A stretch of DNA of 64,000 nucleotides from Candidatus Diapherotrites archaeon. GTDB taxonomy: Archaea; Iainarchaeota; Iainarchaeia; Iainarchaeales; 1-14-0-10-31-34. The stretch spans positions 62,001 through 126,000 of the forward strand of contig JBFMAK010000001.1 in assembly GCA_040755695.1 (NCBI GenBank), read 5' to 3'. Both the position numbers and the translations under genes were made by a program. The notes beneath the pieces are model-generated. The model saw only the letters and a list, made by a program, of their open reading frames with translations, ran no database searches and had not been told where the DNA came from. Numbering within the stretch: the first letter of the stretch is position 1; every line of letters begins with the position of its first letter. Below are positions 16,631 to 25,522 of this stretch, in pieces.

Positions 16631-17605
16631 TTAAATTGTTCCGCCTACTCCGCTCAATAATATTTCTGAAATGATTTTTGCTGCAAAGTAAACTATGTAC
16701 GCTATAAATAAAAGAACTGGCAGATATATAATACTTTTGCTTTTTTTGCCTTCCCTCATCAAGGAAATCATAATGCTTGAAGCAAGAATTGCAACGAAAA
16801 TATAAATTTGAAGCAACAGCAGAATAATGTTTTTGTCGTTCTCTGCCTTTGCTGCAACATCTGCCGGAACCCCACCCAAAGTCGCAGCAGAACTTATAAG
16901 GAAAGCAACTATGGTTGAAACAAGCCCGAAAATGAACGGGGTTACAATGGCAGCAGCAACAATCATAAAGAGAACCTGCATTAAGGTCCTGCTTCTCCTT
17001 TCATGGTGAATCCTGTTAGTGTCCCTAATATCTTCAGCTATTTCATCTAATACGTCTGCAAGGCCTGCCCCAGCCTTAACTGAATCAATAATTATGGTAA
17101 CGCATCTTTTCACGAGCCTTGAATCAACATTCCTTGAAAGCGTGAGAAGAGAGTTCTCAAAATTCTCTCCCTCCTCCAGTTTCCTGAGCACATTGCCAAT
17201 CTCTTTTGTTAGGGGCCCGAAATCCGAGGTGGCAATCTCCCTTAACGCATATTCATATGTTCCTCCAGCCCTTAGAATGTCTGCAATCTGCTTTAATGCT
17301 TCAGGCAGGTCTGCTTCAATTTCTGTTATTCTTTGCGCGCCCTTGATTACCGGATAGCCTAACATCAAGTCTATTATTACAATAAATATTACGAAGATGA
17401 GAATGTATGCTACCCCAATTAAGTTCATTACAGTGAGCAAAAGGTAGGTGAGGGCTGACGCAACTGCAGCGATTACAGCTGAAATGATTATCCAGAGTAA
17501 AGGGTCTACTTTCAGGTTCATGTCCTCCAAGTATTTTTCGTAAGTCTTAAGCCTTTTTGAGTCCCTCAAAAAGGAAATCTGCTGGTACAATCTTAATTTC
17601 TGCAT
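16631..17605 (-). CDS. Tad/FlaJ-type pilus assembly platform protein (T2SS F domain)
   Basis: 324 residues with two helix pairs around a cytoplasmic F domain, containing ADLPEALKQIADILRAGGTYEYALREIA and a C-terminal helix cluster. This is a TadC-like subunit of an archaeal type IV pilus/secretion machine. It lies 5 bases after the next platform gene, matching the TadB-TadC pairing usual in these systems. Together with the second F-domain protein it should form the inner membrane base on which the ATPase works. Confidence 0.87.
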   Translation of the reverse strand: MQKLRLYQQISFLRDSKRLKTYEKYLEDMNLKVDPLLWIIISAVIAAVASALTYLLLTVMNLIGVAYILIFVIFIVIIDLMLGYPVIKGAQRITEIEADLPEALKQIADILRAGGTYEYALREIATSDFGPLTKEIGNVLRKLEEGENFENSLLTLSRNVDSRLVKRCVTIIIDSVKAGAGLADVLDEIAEDIRDTNRIHHERRSRTLMQVLFMIVAAAIVTPFIFGLVSTIVAFLISSAATLGGVPADVAAKAENDKNIILLLLQIYIFVAILASSIMISLMREGKKSKSIIYLPVLLFIAYIVYFAAKIISEILLSGVGGTI

Positions 17606-17610
17606 TTTTT

Positions 17611-18771
17611 TTACACCTTCGGCTGAGACATGCTAATAAAAATTATCAAATACAATAACATCATTGGCATGAAAAGCAAGTAAAAGGCAGCAACCATTGG
17701 GGGGTCTAATGGAATTGCAGCGAAAATGCTTGTCCCTGTCTGTGTGGGTGTTGTATGAACGCCCCCTAATATTGCAACAAACACTGGAATAACTATCGCC
17801 ATGTAAATGAATATTACTCCAAAGAAGTTCATTTTTTCGGCGAAATCCCTTATCTTTACCCTTAACTCAAAGCTTACGTCGTTTGCAATGTCATTCATTA
17901 TTTCAGAGAGATTGCCTCCTGTCTTTAATGCCCTTATAATGTGAATTAATGAATTCCTTAATGCTTTTGACTGGGTCCTTAGAGCGAAGTGCCTTAAGGC
18001 AAGCTTTGTGTCAGTGCCTTCTTCTATTTCTGTTATAGTTCTAGCGAATTCTTCGCTTAATTCCCCGTAATCTGCTACAGCAATTGTCTGGATTGTCCTG
18101 TAAAGGCCTATTCCTGCCTTTAATTCTGTTGCCATGTGCCTTAAAGCGAAAGGCAGTTCCTTGCTTATATTGTCGCCCCTCATTTGCGCTTTCCTTTTTG
18201 GAATCATAAAGCAAACCACAATCGTTATAATTGTTACCATAAAGGTAGAGAGGATTATGAGCAGTACTTTTAGAATTACATTGATTGGAAGCAATGTAAA
18301 TATAATGCTGAAAAGCAGACCGCTTATAATGAACATAATCAATGCTGCTGCAGAAGTTATTGCCATGAATTGTTTCCCTGAATACTTCATGTTTGCGCTG
18401 TAAAGATAGAAATTCAATTCTTTTACTTGAGGGAATTTTTGAATGAATGCATCAATAGGCCTTGTGATTGCCCTTAAAGCAAGATAAAACTTTCCAAGGT
18501 CCCTGATTAAAGGGCTCCTGAACCCTTTAAGGTCTTCCACGGTCTGCACTTCAAGCTGCGCCTGCTTTCCTTCAGCAATAATTCCCCTTAATTCTTTCAG
18601 TCTTCCCCCCACTTCCTCTAATTCAATCCCTTCCTCTGAATACTTTCTCTTCATTTTGTCTACAATTCTGTCTACCTGCTCCATGTTCACTGATTCGTAC
18701 GCCTGCGCCTGCTCCTTCTTTTCCTTTTTTTCCTCAATTACTTTCCTTAATTCTTCTATTCTGGTAGGCAT
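17611..18771 (-). CDS. Tad/FlaJ-type pilus assembly platform protein (T2SS F domain)
   Basis: 386 residues: ~100-residue charged N-terminus, then helices and an F domain with ELPFALRHMATELKAGIGLYRTIQ and a C-terminal helix bundle. A TadB-like partner of the 324-residue protein at 16631. It starts one base after the stop of the ATPase gene (18773), so ATPase, TadB and TadC genes are in one unit. The charged N-terminus may be a cytoplasmic contact to the ATPase; that is inference. Confidence 0.87.
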   Translation of the reverse strand: MPTRIEELRKVIEEKKEKKEQAQAYESVNMEQVDRIVDKMKRKYSEEGIELEEVGGRLKELRGIIAEGKQAQLEVQTVEDLKGFRSPLIRDLGKFYLALRAITRPIDAFIQKFPQVKELNFYLYSANMKYSGKQFMAITSAAALIMFIISGLLFSIIFTLLPINVILKVLLIILSTFMVTIITIVVCFMIPKRKAQMRGDNISKELPFALRHMATELKAGIGLYRTIQTIAVADYGELSEEFARTITEIEEGTDTKLALRHFALRTQSKALRNSLIHIIRALKTGGNLSEIMNDIANDVSFELRVKIRDFAEKMNFFGVIFIYMAIVIPVFVAILGGVHTTPTQTGTSIFAAIPLDPPMVAAFYLLFMPMMLLYLIIFISMSQPKV

Positions 18772-18772
18772 T

Positions 18773-21700
18773 TTAATTCTCTCTCCTGCTCAACAAAAAT
18801 TTTTGTATTTCCTTTGCTACCTCAGGCAAAGCCCTGATCTTTTTTGAAACAAGCCTTTTGAGGACGCTCTCTCTTTCCTTCAATTCCTGGTCTAATTGTT
18901 TTCTTGTATAACCAGTAAACTTCATTAAAGTTTTTAAGTATTCGCTTTGAACATTAGTCTGCTTAAGAAGATCATTGACTGGATCCCTTTCATACAAGCT
19001 CTGCGTTGTAGTTTTTCCTTCAAGCACTCCTGTTACTTCAGCAATTTCAGTGAACCTTCTTATAGTGCCTTTCTTTCTGTCGTGAATCCTGTGCTCTACA
19101 ATTATCAAATCCAGCCCAGAGAGCATTACCTCAGGCACATTCATCGGGGGGCTTGTAATCCTCACAATAGTCTCCTGGGGCGAATTGGCGTGGATTGTTC
19201 CAAGGCAGTTTGAAACCATTAAGCCGTTTGCGATGTAAGTGTGATAATTGCTTAAAGTAAAATCATAGAATGTTTTAGTGCTTTCTTTTCCTTTTATTTT
19301 TTTTATTTTATCCCAGAAAATACTTTCGCTTGAAACAGAATTCAAGTGCAGCATCAGTTTTCTTGTTTCACTTAAATAATTATTATTTTCATTCTTAATT
19401 TTCTCGTTGAATTTGTTTATAAAAAAAGAATTGATTTTTTTTACTGCGCTTTTTGAAGGCATTCTTTTGTTGCACTCAATTGCATTTATTGTGCTTCTTG
19501 TTTTGCTTCCAAAGCATTTTTTGGCGAGCTCTTTCTGGCTCACCCCCAATCTTTTCCTTATTGAAGCAATAATCTTTCCTGCTGAAGGAATTACATCAAC
19601 ATTTGTGTTGTCTTTTTTTCCTATTATTCTTCCAAGCCTTTCAGTTTTTTTTGGATGGCTAAATCCAATGCCTTCATTGAATTTTTCAAGGTTTTTCTGA
19701 CCGCTAACTGTTATCCTGTAATAGGGCCTCCAATTCCCTTTTCCGTCTTTTTCTTGCATATTAATCCTTGAATGTATTCCAAACCTGCTTAAAAGCAAAG
19801 GAATTTTATTGCGCAAGTTTTTATTTGATGTTGAAAAGAATATTGTTGACCTGTGCCTTGATACGCTTCCTTCGCAGTCAAATAGTCCTCTTAGAAAAGA
19901 TGAAACAACATTATTGCCAGATTTTTCTATTATTTTGGGAACATTAAATATTCTTGTCTTGTTCCCGAAAGGAATTTCATAAGTTGAATTAAGTTTTCTG
20001 CTTAATTCAACAGAGTTTATTAAGCTCCTGAAAGTATTTTCGTTTTTCTTCCTGGAAGTTTTTATCCTTGCATGGAACTCTTTTTCAATTATTTCATTGA
20101 ATTTTTTGTGCAGTTTTATTTCATTATTTACAAATTCAATTCTGTCTCCTCTTAAATGGCCGTCACCTAAAATTAATCCTACAGCATAAGCCATTTCTTC
20201 GTCTTGTTTTTCTCCCCTCAAACAAATCGAATTGATTGAAGCTATGTAGTCCCCCTTCTCGCATTCAGAGCAGTGAACTTGCTCCAGAAAACCGTCTTTT
20301 ATCCTGAAAATTGGGTGATCTGAAGATAACTTAATCTCTTTTCCTGAAGCCATTTTAATTTCAACTGATTCTGTTTTAATGTTTCTCCTCCAAATCCTTT
20401 CAATTAAAGCCTCTTTTTCCTTTAAGTCAGTTTTGTCTACCGCAATAATTGAAGGCTTTTCTTTTAATTCAACAAATTCAAAGCCTTTTTCCTTCTTTAT
20501 TTCACTTTCACCAAAATATTTTTGGCTTAACTCTTCTATTCTTTGAATGCTCCCATCAGCCATTTGAATCAAAGAATTTTCCATTATTGCGCCGTCATGG
20601 CCTGTGTTCATTGCAGTGAATAAGGTGAATGCTTCATCATGCCTTACCTCTCCTACAATTATCCTGTCAGGCCTCATTCTAAGAGAATTTTTTGTGAGCA
20701 CATCCAATGTTATTTCTCCGGTTCCCTCTAATCCAGGAGGCCTTGCCTCCAAGCTTATAATATGCTTTAAGGGAAGGTTTAATTCTGCTGTATTATGAAC
20801 AAAAATATTTGAGCAAACAAAGTTTTCGTATTTTGGAACTGACAGATCATACACGAATATTTCTTTTTTTGGCAGAAGCCTTACTTCTTTTACTTGATCC
20901 CAGAAGATGTCAGAGTTTGCAAGCCATTCTAATTCTTTGTTTTCGTGTGCTGACATTATTTTCTGCACAAATCTTCTTCCCATCACTGAATGCCCTGAAT
21001 AATACTCGTGCTGTAGTTTAAGCTCGTGCCTTTTGCTTTGAAGGAAAAGCATTGGAAGGGGAATTAAATCTGTTGAGTCGTGAGTGGCTTTTCCTTTTAA
21101 TGCAATTTCAAAAGCCCGCTTATTTTTTTCTTCTTGGATGAAGCCAATCTTTTCCATGAACAGTAGTATTTGGCTGTGCGACGAAATTCTTCCTTTGAAC
21201 GATTTATCTTTCAAGTATCTTTTTGTAGCACTTCTCGGCATTATTCCTATTCTTAAAAGCATTATCTGGATGTCTTTCATTAACTGTTCAGAGCATGAAG
21301 TCCATTCAATCTCGTTTTTTCCTATTGTGCCATCGCCGGAAAAGTATCCTCTTAAAAGACAGCTTGTCTGCTGGTTGCTTAAAGCGTGCATCCAATCAGG
21401 AATTTTTTTAGTGAAAGAGTTTCCTTTTAATCCCAATACTTCAGCCATTATTTTTTTTAGTGTGCTTGAATTAATCATAAAGCTGAATTTGTCTGAATGA
21501 ATTTTGGGTTCAGTGCTAAACCTTTCGGCAATCTCTTTTATTACTTGTTCAATTTCTTTTTCATTGGCTGAAATTATAATGCTGTTTTTGTCATAGCAGC
21601 CGTCAGCAATCCATAACCCGATGAATTCAAGAAAAACTTCGTCTATTTTCATTGCTGCCGGAATCTTTCTTGAGTTAACTTTGGATTTAATGAAAATTTC

Positions 21701-23455
21701 TTTGGTATCATTTAAATCAATTAAGCCTTTCTCGCAAAGCTTTTTGAATAATTCAATTTTTATTATTCCTTTTTTCTTCCATTGGCTTACAGAGCATTTT
21801 CTGCCTTTGCCTGTTGTGCCTTTGCTGTATTTTTCAAGCTCTAAAAACCCAATTTTTTTTATTTTTTCTTGAAGGGACTGCCCTACAACAAAGCACTTTT
21901 CGAGTTTGCCCATATGTTCAAGCAGGTTAATTTCTTTTATTGGTTCACAGTCAAAAAGTTTTCTTGGGGCGGCCACAAAACTGCCTTGCTTTAAGCTGCT
22001 TGTTTTAATGGGAGCAATTTTTGCTTCTTCATTTAAAGAAAAAAGCGAGTGGTCTTGTGTTACCTTTATTTTTTTTCCGCTCCTGAAAACAATTTCATAC
22101 ATGTTTTTGTTGGTTTTATGCCTGACGAAAGAGTCAATTGCTGCCTTTTTAATTTTTCCATTTTCATCGAAACAAATGGTTTCAATGCCCTCAAAATTAA
22201 AGCTTCTTTCATGGCCTGCAAAAGAATAACTGCAGCCGTTTTCTTCTATTTTTTTGTCTATTAATTCTCCAATCCTGATTTTTCTGGGTTTATTGTCTTT
22301 GAATACAATTATTTCTTCTTCTCCGTCAACACTATCTTCAATTGTCACTATCCTTTCTCTTTCAGGAATAAAGGATGCAAGCACATTCAATGTTGTTGTC
22401 TTTCCTGAGCCTGTCCCTCCTGTAATCAGAATATTTGCAGGCTTTACGCCCAAGCCGTCAACGCAGAGCCATAAGAATGCTGCTGCAGGAACGTCCATTG
22501 TATTATAATTGATTAAATCAACAACAGAGTAAGGGTCTTCCCTGAATTTTCTTATTGTGAGGGAAGCGCCAGAAATTGATGCTGGAGGAATTGTTGCGTT
22601 CACCCTGCTTCCGTCAGCAAGCCTTGCGTCAAGCAAAGGAGCAGAAATGTCAACCCTTCTCCCAACCTCTCTTGCAATCCTATTGATTAAGTCAATTATT
22701 TCGTTGTCTGAGAGGAACTCAATGTTTGTGACCATCATCTCATATTTTCTGTGGAAAACATAAACAGGCTTTTTTGACCCTATCACCATTATTTCCTCGA
22801 GCTTGTCATCCCTTACAAGGGGGTCAATCATTCCGTACCCAACCATTTCCCTTACGACAGCCTCAGCGTAAAAATCGAATCTTCTTTCAGGGATATTGAG
22901 TTCCTGGGAAGACTGCAGTATTTCAATTATCTTCTGCTTGTATACTGTCCTTCTTTGTTCTGGGTCCCTTATCTTGTAGGGGGCAATGCTTATTATCCTT
23001 GTGGCAGCCTCCTTTATTGTGCTTATGATTGTCCTTTCCCCTAATGCAGGCTTGCTCACAGGGATGATATAGTATAATAATTCTTTTTCGGGCACCCTGT
23101 AAATTTTTACTTCCCCGTAAGAGTCAATCAATTCCTTTTTTGACTGCTCTAATTCGGCTTCAACAAAAGATAATTCCTCTTCTTCTTCCCTTCTTTCAAT
23201 CCTTTCTTTTCTGCTCTGCTTTTCCTTTTCTTTTCTTTCCCTTTCCTCCCTCACTTCTTTTCCCTTTCTTTCCTCTTTTTCTTCCTCCTCAATTCTTTCA
23301 GGCTTTTCCCTTGCAGGCTTTTCAATTATTATTTTCTTTTTTAATTCCTCATAACTCAATTCTTTTTTTGGCCTGCCCTTTGTTTTCTCTTCTTCTAATT
23401 CTTCCTCTTTTGCTTTCTTTGCTTTCTTTATGAGGTCGTCTAAATAAGAAGGCAT
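18773..23455 (-). CDS. Archaeal type IV pilus/secretion ATPase (KlbA/TadA/VirB11 group) with two inteins
   Basis: 1560 residues, of which two inteins take up 514 and 461; the spliced ATPase would be ~585. An acidic, Lys/Glu-rich N-terminus (~1-100) is followed by the N-terminal domain and the ATPase core: Walker A GGTGSGKTT (346-354), DRIIVGEVRHDEA (Walker B/Asp box region) and IHANSPQETI (His box). Hydrolyses ATP to drive pilus assembly or secretion. Intein 1 interrupts the TIED|TAELNLP region; intein 2 interrupts GHDG|CLGTIHANS. It is the first gene of the ATPase-TadB-TadC unit. The extra length is entirely due to the inteins and the N-terminal tail. Confidence 0.92.
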   Translation of the reverse strand: MPSYLDDLIKKAKKAKEEELEEEKTKGRPKKELSYEELKKKIIIEKPAREKPERIEEEEKEERKGKEVREERERKEKEKQSRKERIERREEEEELSFVEAELEQSKKELIDSYGEVKIYRVPEKELLYYIIPVSKPALGERTIISTIKEAATRIISIAPYKIRDPEQRRTVYKQKIIEILQSSQELNIPERRFDFYAEAVVREMVGYGMIDPLVRDDKLEEIMVIGSKKPVYVFHRKYEMMVTNIEFLSDNEIIDLINRIAREVGRRVDISAPLLDARLADGSRVNATIPPASISGASLTIRKFREDPYSVVDLINYNTMDVPAAAFLWLCVDGLGVKPANILITGGTGSGKTTTLNVLASFIPERERIVTIEDSVDGEEEIIVFKDNKPRKIRIGELIDKKIEENGCSYSFAGHERSFNFEGIETICFDENGKIKKAAIDSFVRHKTNKNMYEIVFRSGKKIKVTQDHSLFSLNEEAKIAPIKTSSLKQGSFVAAPRKLFDCEPIKEINLLEHMGKLEKCFVVGQSLQEKIKKIGFLELEKYSKGTTGKGRKCSVSQWKKKGIIKIELFKKLCEKGLIDLNDTKEIFIKSKVNSRKIPAAMKIDEVFLEFIGLWIADGCYDKNSIIISANEKEIEQVIKEIAERFSTEPKIHSDKFSFMINSSTLKKIMAEVLGLKGNSFTKKIPDWMHALSNQQTSCLLRGYFSGDGTIGKNEIEWTSCSEQLMKDIQIMLLRIGIMPRSATKRYLKDKSFKGRISSHSQILLFMEKIGFIQEEKNKRAFEIALKGKATHDSTDLIPLPMLFLQSKRHELKLQHEYYSGHSVMGRRFVQKIMSAHENKELEWLANSDIFWDQVKEVRLLPKKEIFVYDLSVPKYENFVCSNIFVHNTAELNLPLKHIISLEARPPGLEGTGEITLDVLTKNSLRMRPDRIIVGEVRHDEAFTLFTAMNTGHDGAIMENSLIQMADGSIQRIEELSQKYFGESEIKKEKGFEFVELKEKPSIIAVDKTDLKEKEALIERIWRRNIKTESVEIKMASGKEIKLSSDHPIFRIKDGFLEQVHCSECEKGDYIASINSICLRGEKQDEEMAYAVGLILGDGHLRGDRIEFVNNEIKLHKKFNEIIEKEFHARIKTSRKKNENTFRSLINSVELSRKLNSTYEIPFGNKTRIFNVPKIIEKSGNNVVSSFLRGLFDCEGSVSRHRSTIFFSTSNKNLRNKIPLLLSRFGIHSRINMQEKDGKGNWRPYYRITVSGQKNLEKFNEGIGFSHPKKTERLGRIIGKKDNTNVDVIPSAGKIIASIRKRLGVSQKELAKKCFGSKTRSTINAIECNKRMPSKSAVKKINSFFINKFNEKIKNENNNYLSETRKLMLHLNSVSSESIFWDKIKKIKGKESTKTFYDFTLSNYHTYIANGLMVSNCLGTIHANSPQETIVRITSPPMNVPEVMLSGLDLIIVEHRIHDRKKGTIRRFTEIAEVTGVLEGKTTTQSLYERDPVNDLLKQTNVQSEYLKTLMKFTGYTRKQLDQELKERESVLKRLVSKKIRALPEVAKEIQKFLLSRREN
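19208..20590 (-). other. Intein 2 in the secretion ATPase (Ala1, LAGLIDADG, with HTH)
   Basis: 461 residues (956-1416 of the precursor). N-terminus AIMENSLIQMADG with Ala1, not Cys or Ser; the block B equivalent is LSSDHPIF; LAGLIDADG blocks AVGLILGDGHL and LRGLFDCEGS; an XRE-like HTH insert (IRKRLGVSQKELAKKCFG); C-terminus LMVSN with +1 Cys. The same insertion site and Ala1/Cys+1 arrangement are known for the KlbA intein of methanogens, which splices without an N-terminal nucleophile. Confidence 0.88.
20792..22333 (-). other. Intein 1 in the secretion ATPase (Ser1, LAGLIDADG)
   Basis: 514 residues (375-888 of the precursor). N-terminus SVDGEEEIIV with Ser1; a TQDHSLF segment as block B; two LAGLIDADG-type blocks (LEFIGLWIADG and LLRGYFSGDG); C-terminal VYDLSVPKYENFVCSNIFVHN, with Asn and +1 Thr. 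The exteins join as VTIED|TAELNLP. It should splice by the usual Ser/Asn route. The homing endonuclease region looks complete. Confidence 0.9.
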
Positions 23456-23533
23456 TCTATTGCACCCGTAATTAGAATTACTTTTCTTTATTTAAAGATA
23501 TCTGGAATAAACTAAAATTAGAAAAAAATTTTT

Positions 23534-25450
23534 TCATTCAATTTCTTTTGCTTTAATTTTCTTGTTTAATTCGCTGATGAAGTCTTCAATTCTTGCATTC
23601 ATTCTTACTTTTCCTGTCCTGTCCCTGACAGCAATTGTTCTGGCTTTTTCTTCTTTTTCGCCAACAGTGAGAGCAAAAGGCACTTTCTGCAATTGCGCCT
23701 GCCTTATCTTGTATGAAAGGGTTTCAGAACTGTCATCCAATTCAACCCTAAAGCCTTGCGCCCTCAATTCTTCTAAAACCTTTCCTGCATACTCATTGGA
23801 TTTGTCGCTGACAGGCAAAACTACAATTTGCACTGGCGAAAGCCATAAAGGGAATTTTCCTTCATAATGCTCTACCAGAATTCCAATAAATCTCTCAAGG
23901 CTTCCAAGCAATGCCCTGTGAATCATTACAGCTGAATGCTTTTTGCTGTCCTCTCCAATATATGTTGCCTCAAACCTTTCAGGCATCTGAAAATCCAGTT
24001 GAATTGTAGCGCACTGCCACATCCTTCCAATCGAGTCCTTTATGCTGAAATCAATTTTCGGGCCATAGAATGCTCCCTCGCCTTCTTGAACCTTGAATTT
24101 TATTCCTTTTTTCTGCAGTGAATTCTTCAAGGCATTTTCTGCCTTCTCCCAGAGCGCAGGGTCACCCATTGCCTTTTCAGGCTTGGTGCTCAATGCAACC
24201 TCATAATCAAAATTGAATACTTTTTTGTAGATATACTCAGCGAAATCAATTAATCCAATTATCTCTGATTCCATCTGCTCTGGAGTGCAGAAGATGTGCG
24301 CGTCATCCTGCGAGAACTTCCTTACCCTGAACAGGCCTCCTAATACTCCACTTAATTCATTCCTGTGCAATACAGCGAAATCAGCAATCCTTAAAGGAAG
24401 GTTCCTGTAGCTCTTCATCCCGTTCTTGAAAATTATTATGTGCGAAGGGCAATTCATTGGCTTTAACGAGAAAGTCCTGCCTTCAATATCCAAGAAAAAC
24501 ATGTCGTCCTTGTAGTGCTCCCAGTGCCCGCTCTGCTCCCACAAACCCTTGCTGTAAAGCAAGGGGGTTATTACCTCCTTGTAATCCCTTTTACTGTATT
24601 CTTGCCTCAAAAAAGAAATCAGTTCATTGAAAATTATTGCGCCTTTAGGGTGAAAGAAAGGCATTCCAGGAGAACATTCATTAAAGCTGTAAAGGTCTAA
24701 TTCCCTTCCAATTTTTCTATGGTCCCTTTTGGCTGCCTCTTCCTTCATCTTTACGAATTCATCCAGTTCCTTCTGCGAAGAAAAAGCAGTTCCATAAATC
24801 CTCTGCAGTGCCTCCCTTTTTTCGTCTCCCTTCCAGTAAGCAGCAGCAGTTGAAAGAAGCTTGAATGCCTTCAAGTATTTAGTGCTCGGAATGTGGGGGC
24901 CCCTGCACAAGTCAACAAAATTGCCTTGCCCGTACACTGAAATTTTTTCGTCTTTCATTTCCTGCAGCAATTCAACCTTAAATCTTTCCCCCCTCTTTTC
25001 AAAAAACTTTATTGCATCCCTTGCATTCAATTCCTTTCTCTCAAGCTTCAAGTCCTTTTTTGCCAGTTCCTTCATCTTCTCTTCAATTTTTTTCAAGTCT
25101 TCAGGAGTGAAAGGCTCTTTTTTCTCGAAATCATAATAGAATCCTTCCTCTATTATGGGCCCAATGCCTAATTTTATTTCAGGCCATAATTCCTTTACTG
25201 CTTGAGCCATCAAGTGCGAGGCAGAATGCCTTAAAATATTTCTTCCTTCAATTGAATCAATTGTAATTACCTGCACTTTTGCATTCGACTCAATTTTTGC
25301 ATTCAAGTCAACTAATTCTTCGTTCACTTTTCCTGCGACTGCATCCTGAGCCAGCTTCTTCCCTATCTTTTCTGCTAACTCAAGGACTGTAATGCCTTTC
25401 CTGAACTTCTTTTTTGAGCCGTCAGGGAAAGTCAGCTCAATTTCAGCCAT
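23534..25450 (-). CDS. thrS: Threonyl-tRNA synthetase, bacterial-type domain order
   Basis: 638 residues. TGS domain at the N-terminus (~1-60), then the N2 editing domain with the HSASH (HxxxH) zinc/editing motif near residue 75 and VDLCRGPHIPST, the class II catalytic core (GMPFFHPKGA, RNELSGVLGGLFRVRKFSQDDAH) and a C-terminal anticodon-binding domain ending GKVRMNARIEDFI. Charges tRNA-Thr and edits Ser-tRNA-Thr. Most euryarchaea use a ThrRS with a different N-terminal editing domain; this copy has the bacterial/eukaryotic N2 layout, suggesting ancient transfer. Divergent from nreA, with ~72 bases between. Confidence 0.95.
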   Translation of the reverse strand: MAEIELTFPDGSKKKFRKGITVLELAEKIGKKLAQDAVAGKVNEELVDLNAKIESNAKVQVITIDSIEGRNILRHSASHLMAQAVKELWPEIKLGIGPIIEEGFYYDFEKKEPFTPEDLKKIEEKMKELAKKDLKLERKELNARDAIKFFEKRGERFKVELLQEMKDEKISVYGQGNFVDLCRGPHIPSTKYLKAFKLLSTAAAYWKGDEKREALQRIYGTAFSSQKELDEFVKMKEEAAKRDHRKIGRELDLYSFNECSPGMPFFHPKGAIIFNELISFLRQEYSKRDYKEVITPLLYSKGLWEQSGHWEHYKDDMFFLDIEGRTFSLKPMNCPSHIIIFKNGMKSYRNLPLRIADFAVLHRNELSGVLGGLFRVRKFSQDDAHIFCTPEQMESEIIGLIDFAEYIYKKVFNFDYEVALSTKPEKAMGDPALWEKAENALKNSLQKKGIKFKVQEGEGAFYGPKIDFSIKDSIGRMWQCATIQLDFQMPERFEATYIGEDSKKHSAVMIHRALLGSLERFIGILVEHYEGKFPLWLSPVQIVVLPVSDKSNEYAGKVLEELRAQGFRVELDDSSETLSYKIRQAQLQKVPFALTVGEKEEKARTIAVRDRTGKVRMNARIEDFISELNKKIKAKEIE

Positions 25451-25522
25451 TTTGTTTTCACTTAAAATTTCTTCTTGGAATTAAATTAAAACCCTTTCCC
25501 TTCAGAACTAAATTGTGGGTTT

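Noticed and set aside
19208-22333. One very long inserted domain instead of two inteins
   Set aside because: Two separate sets of splicing ends and endonuclease motifs are seen, with a conserved ATPase segment between them.
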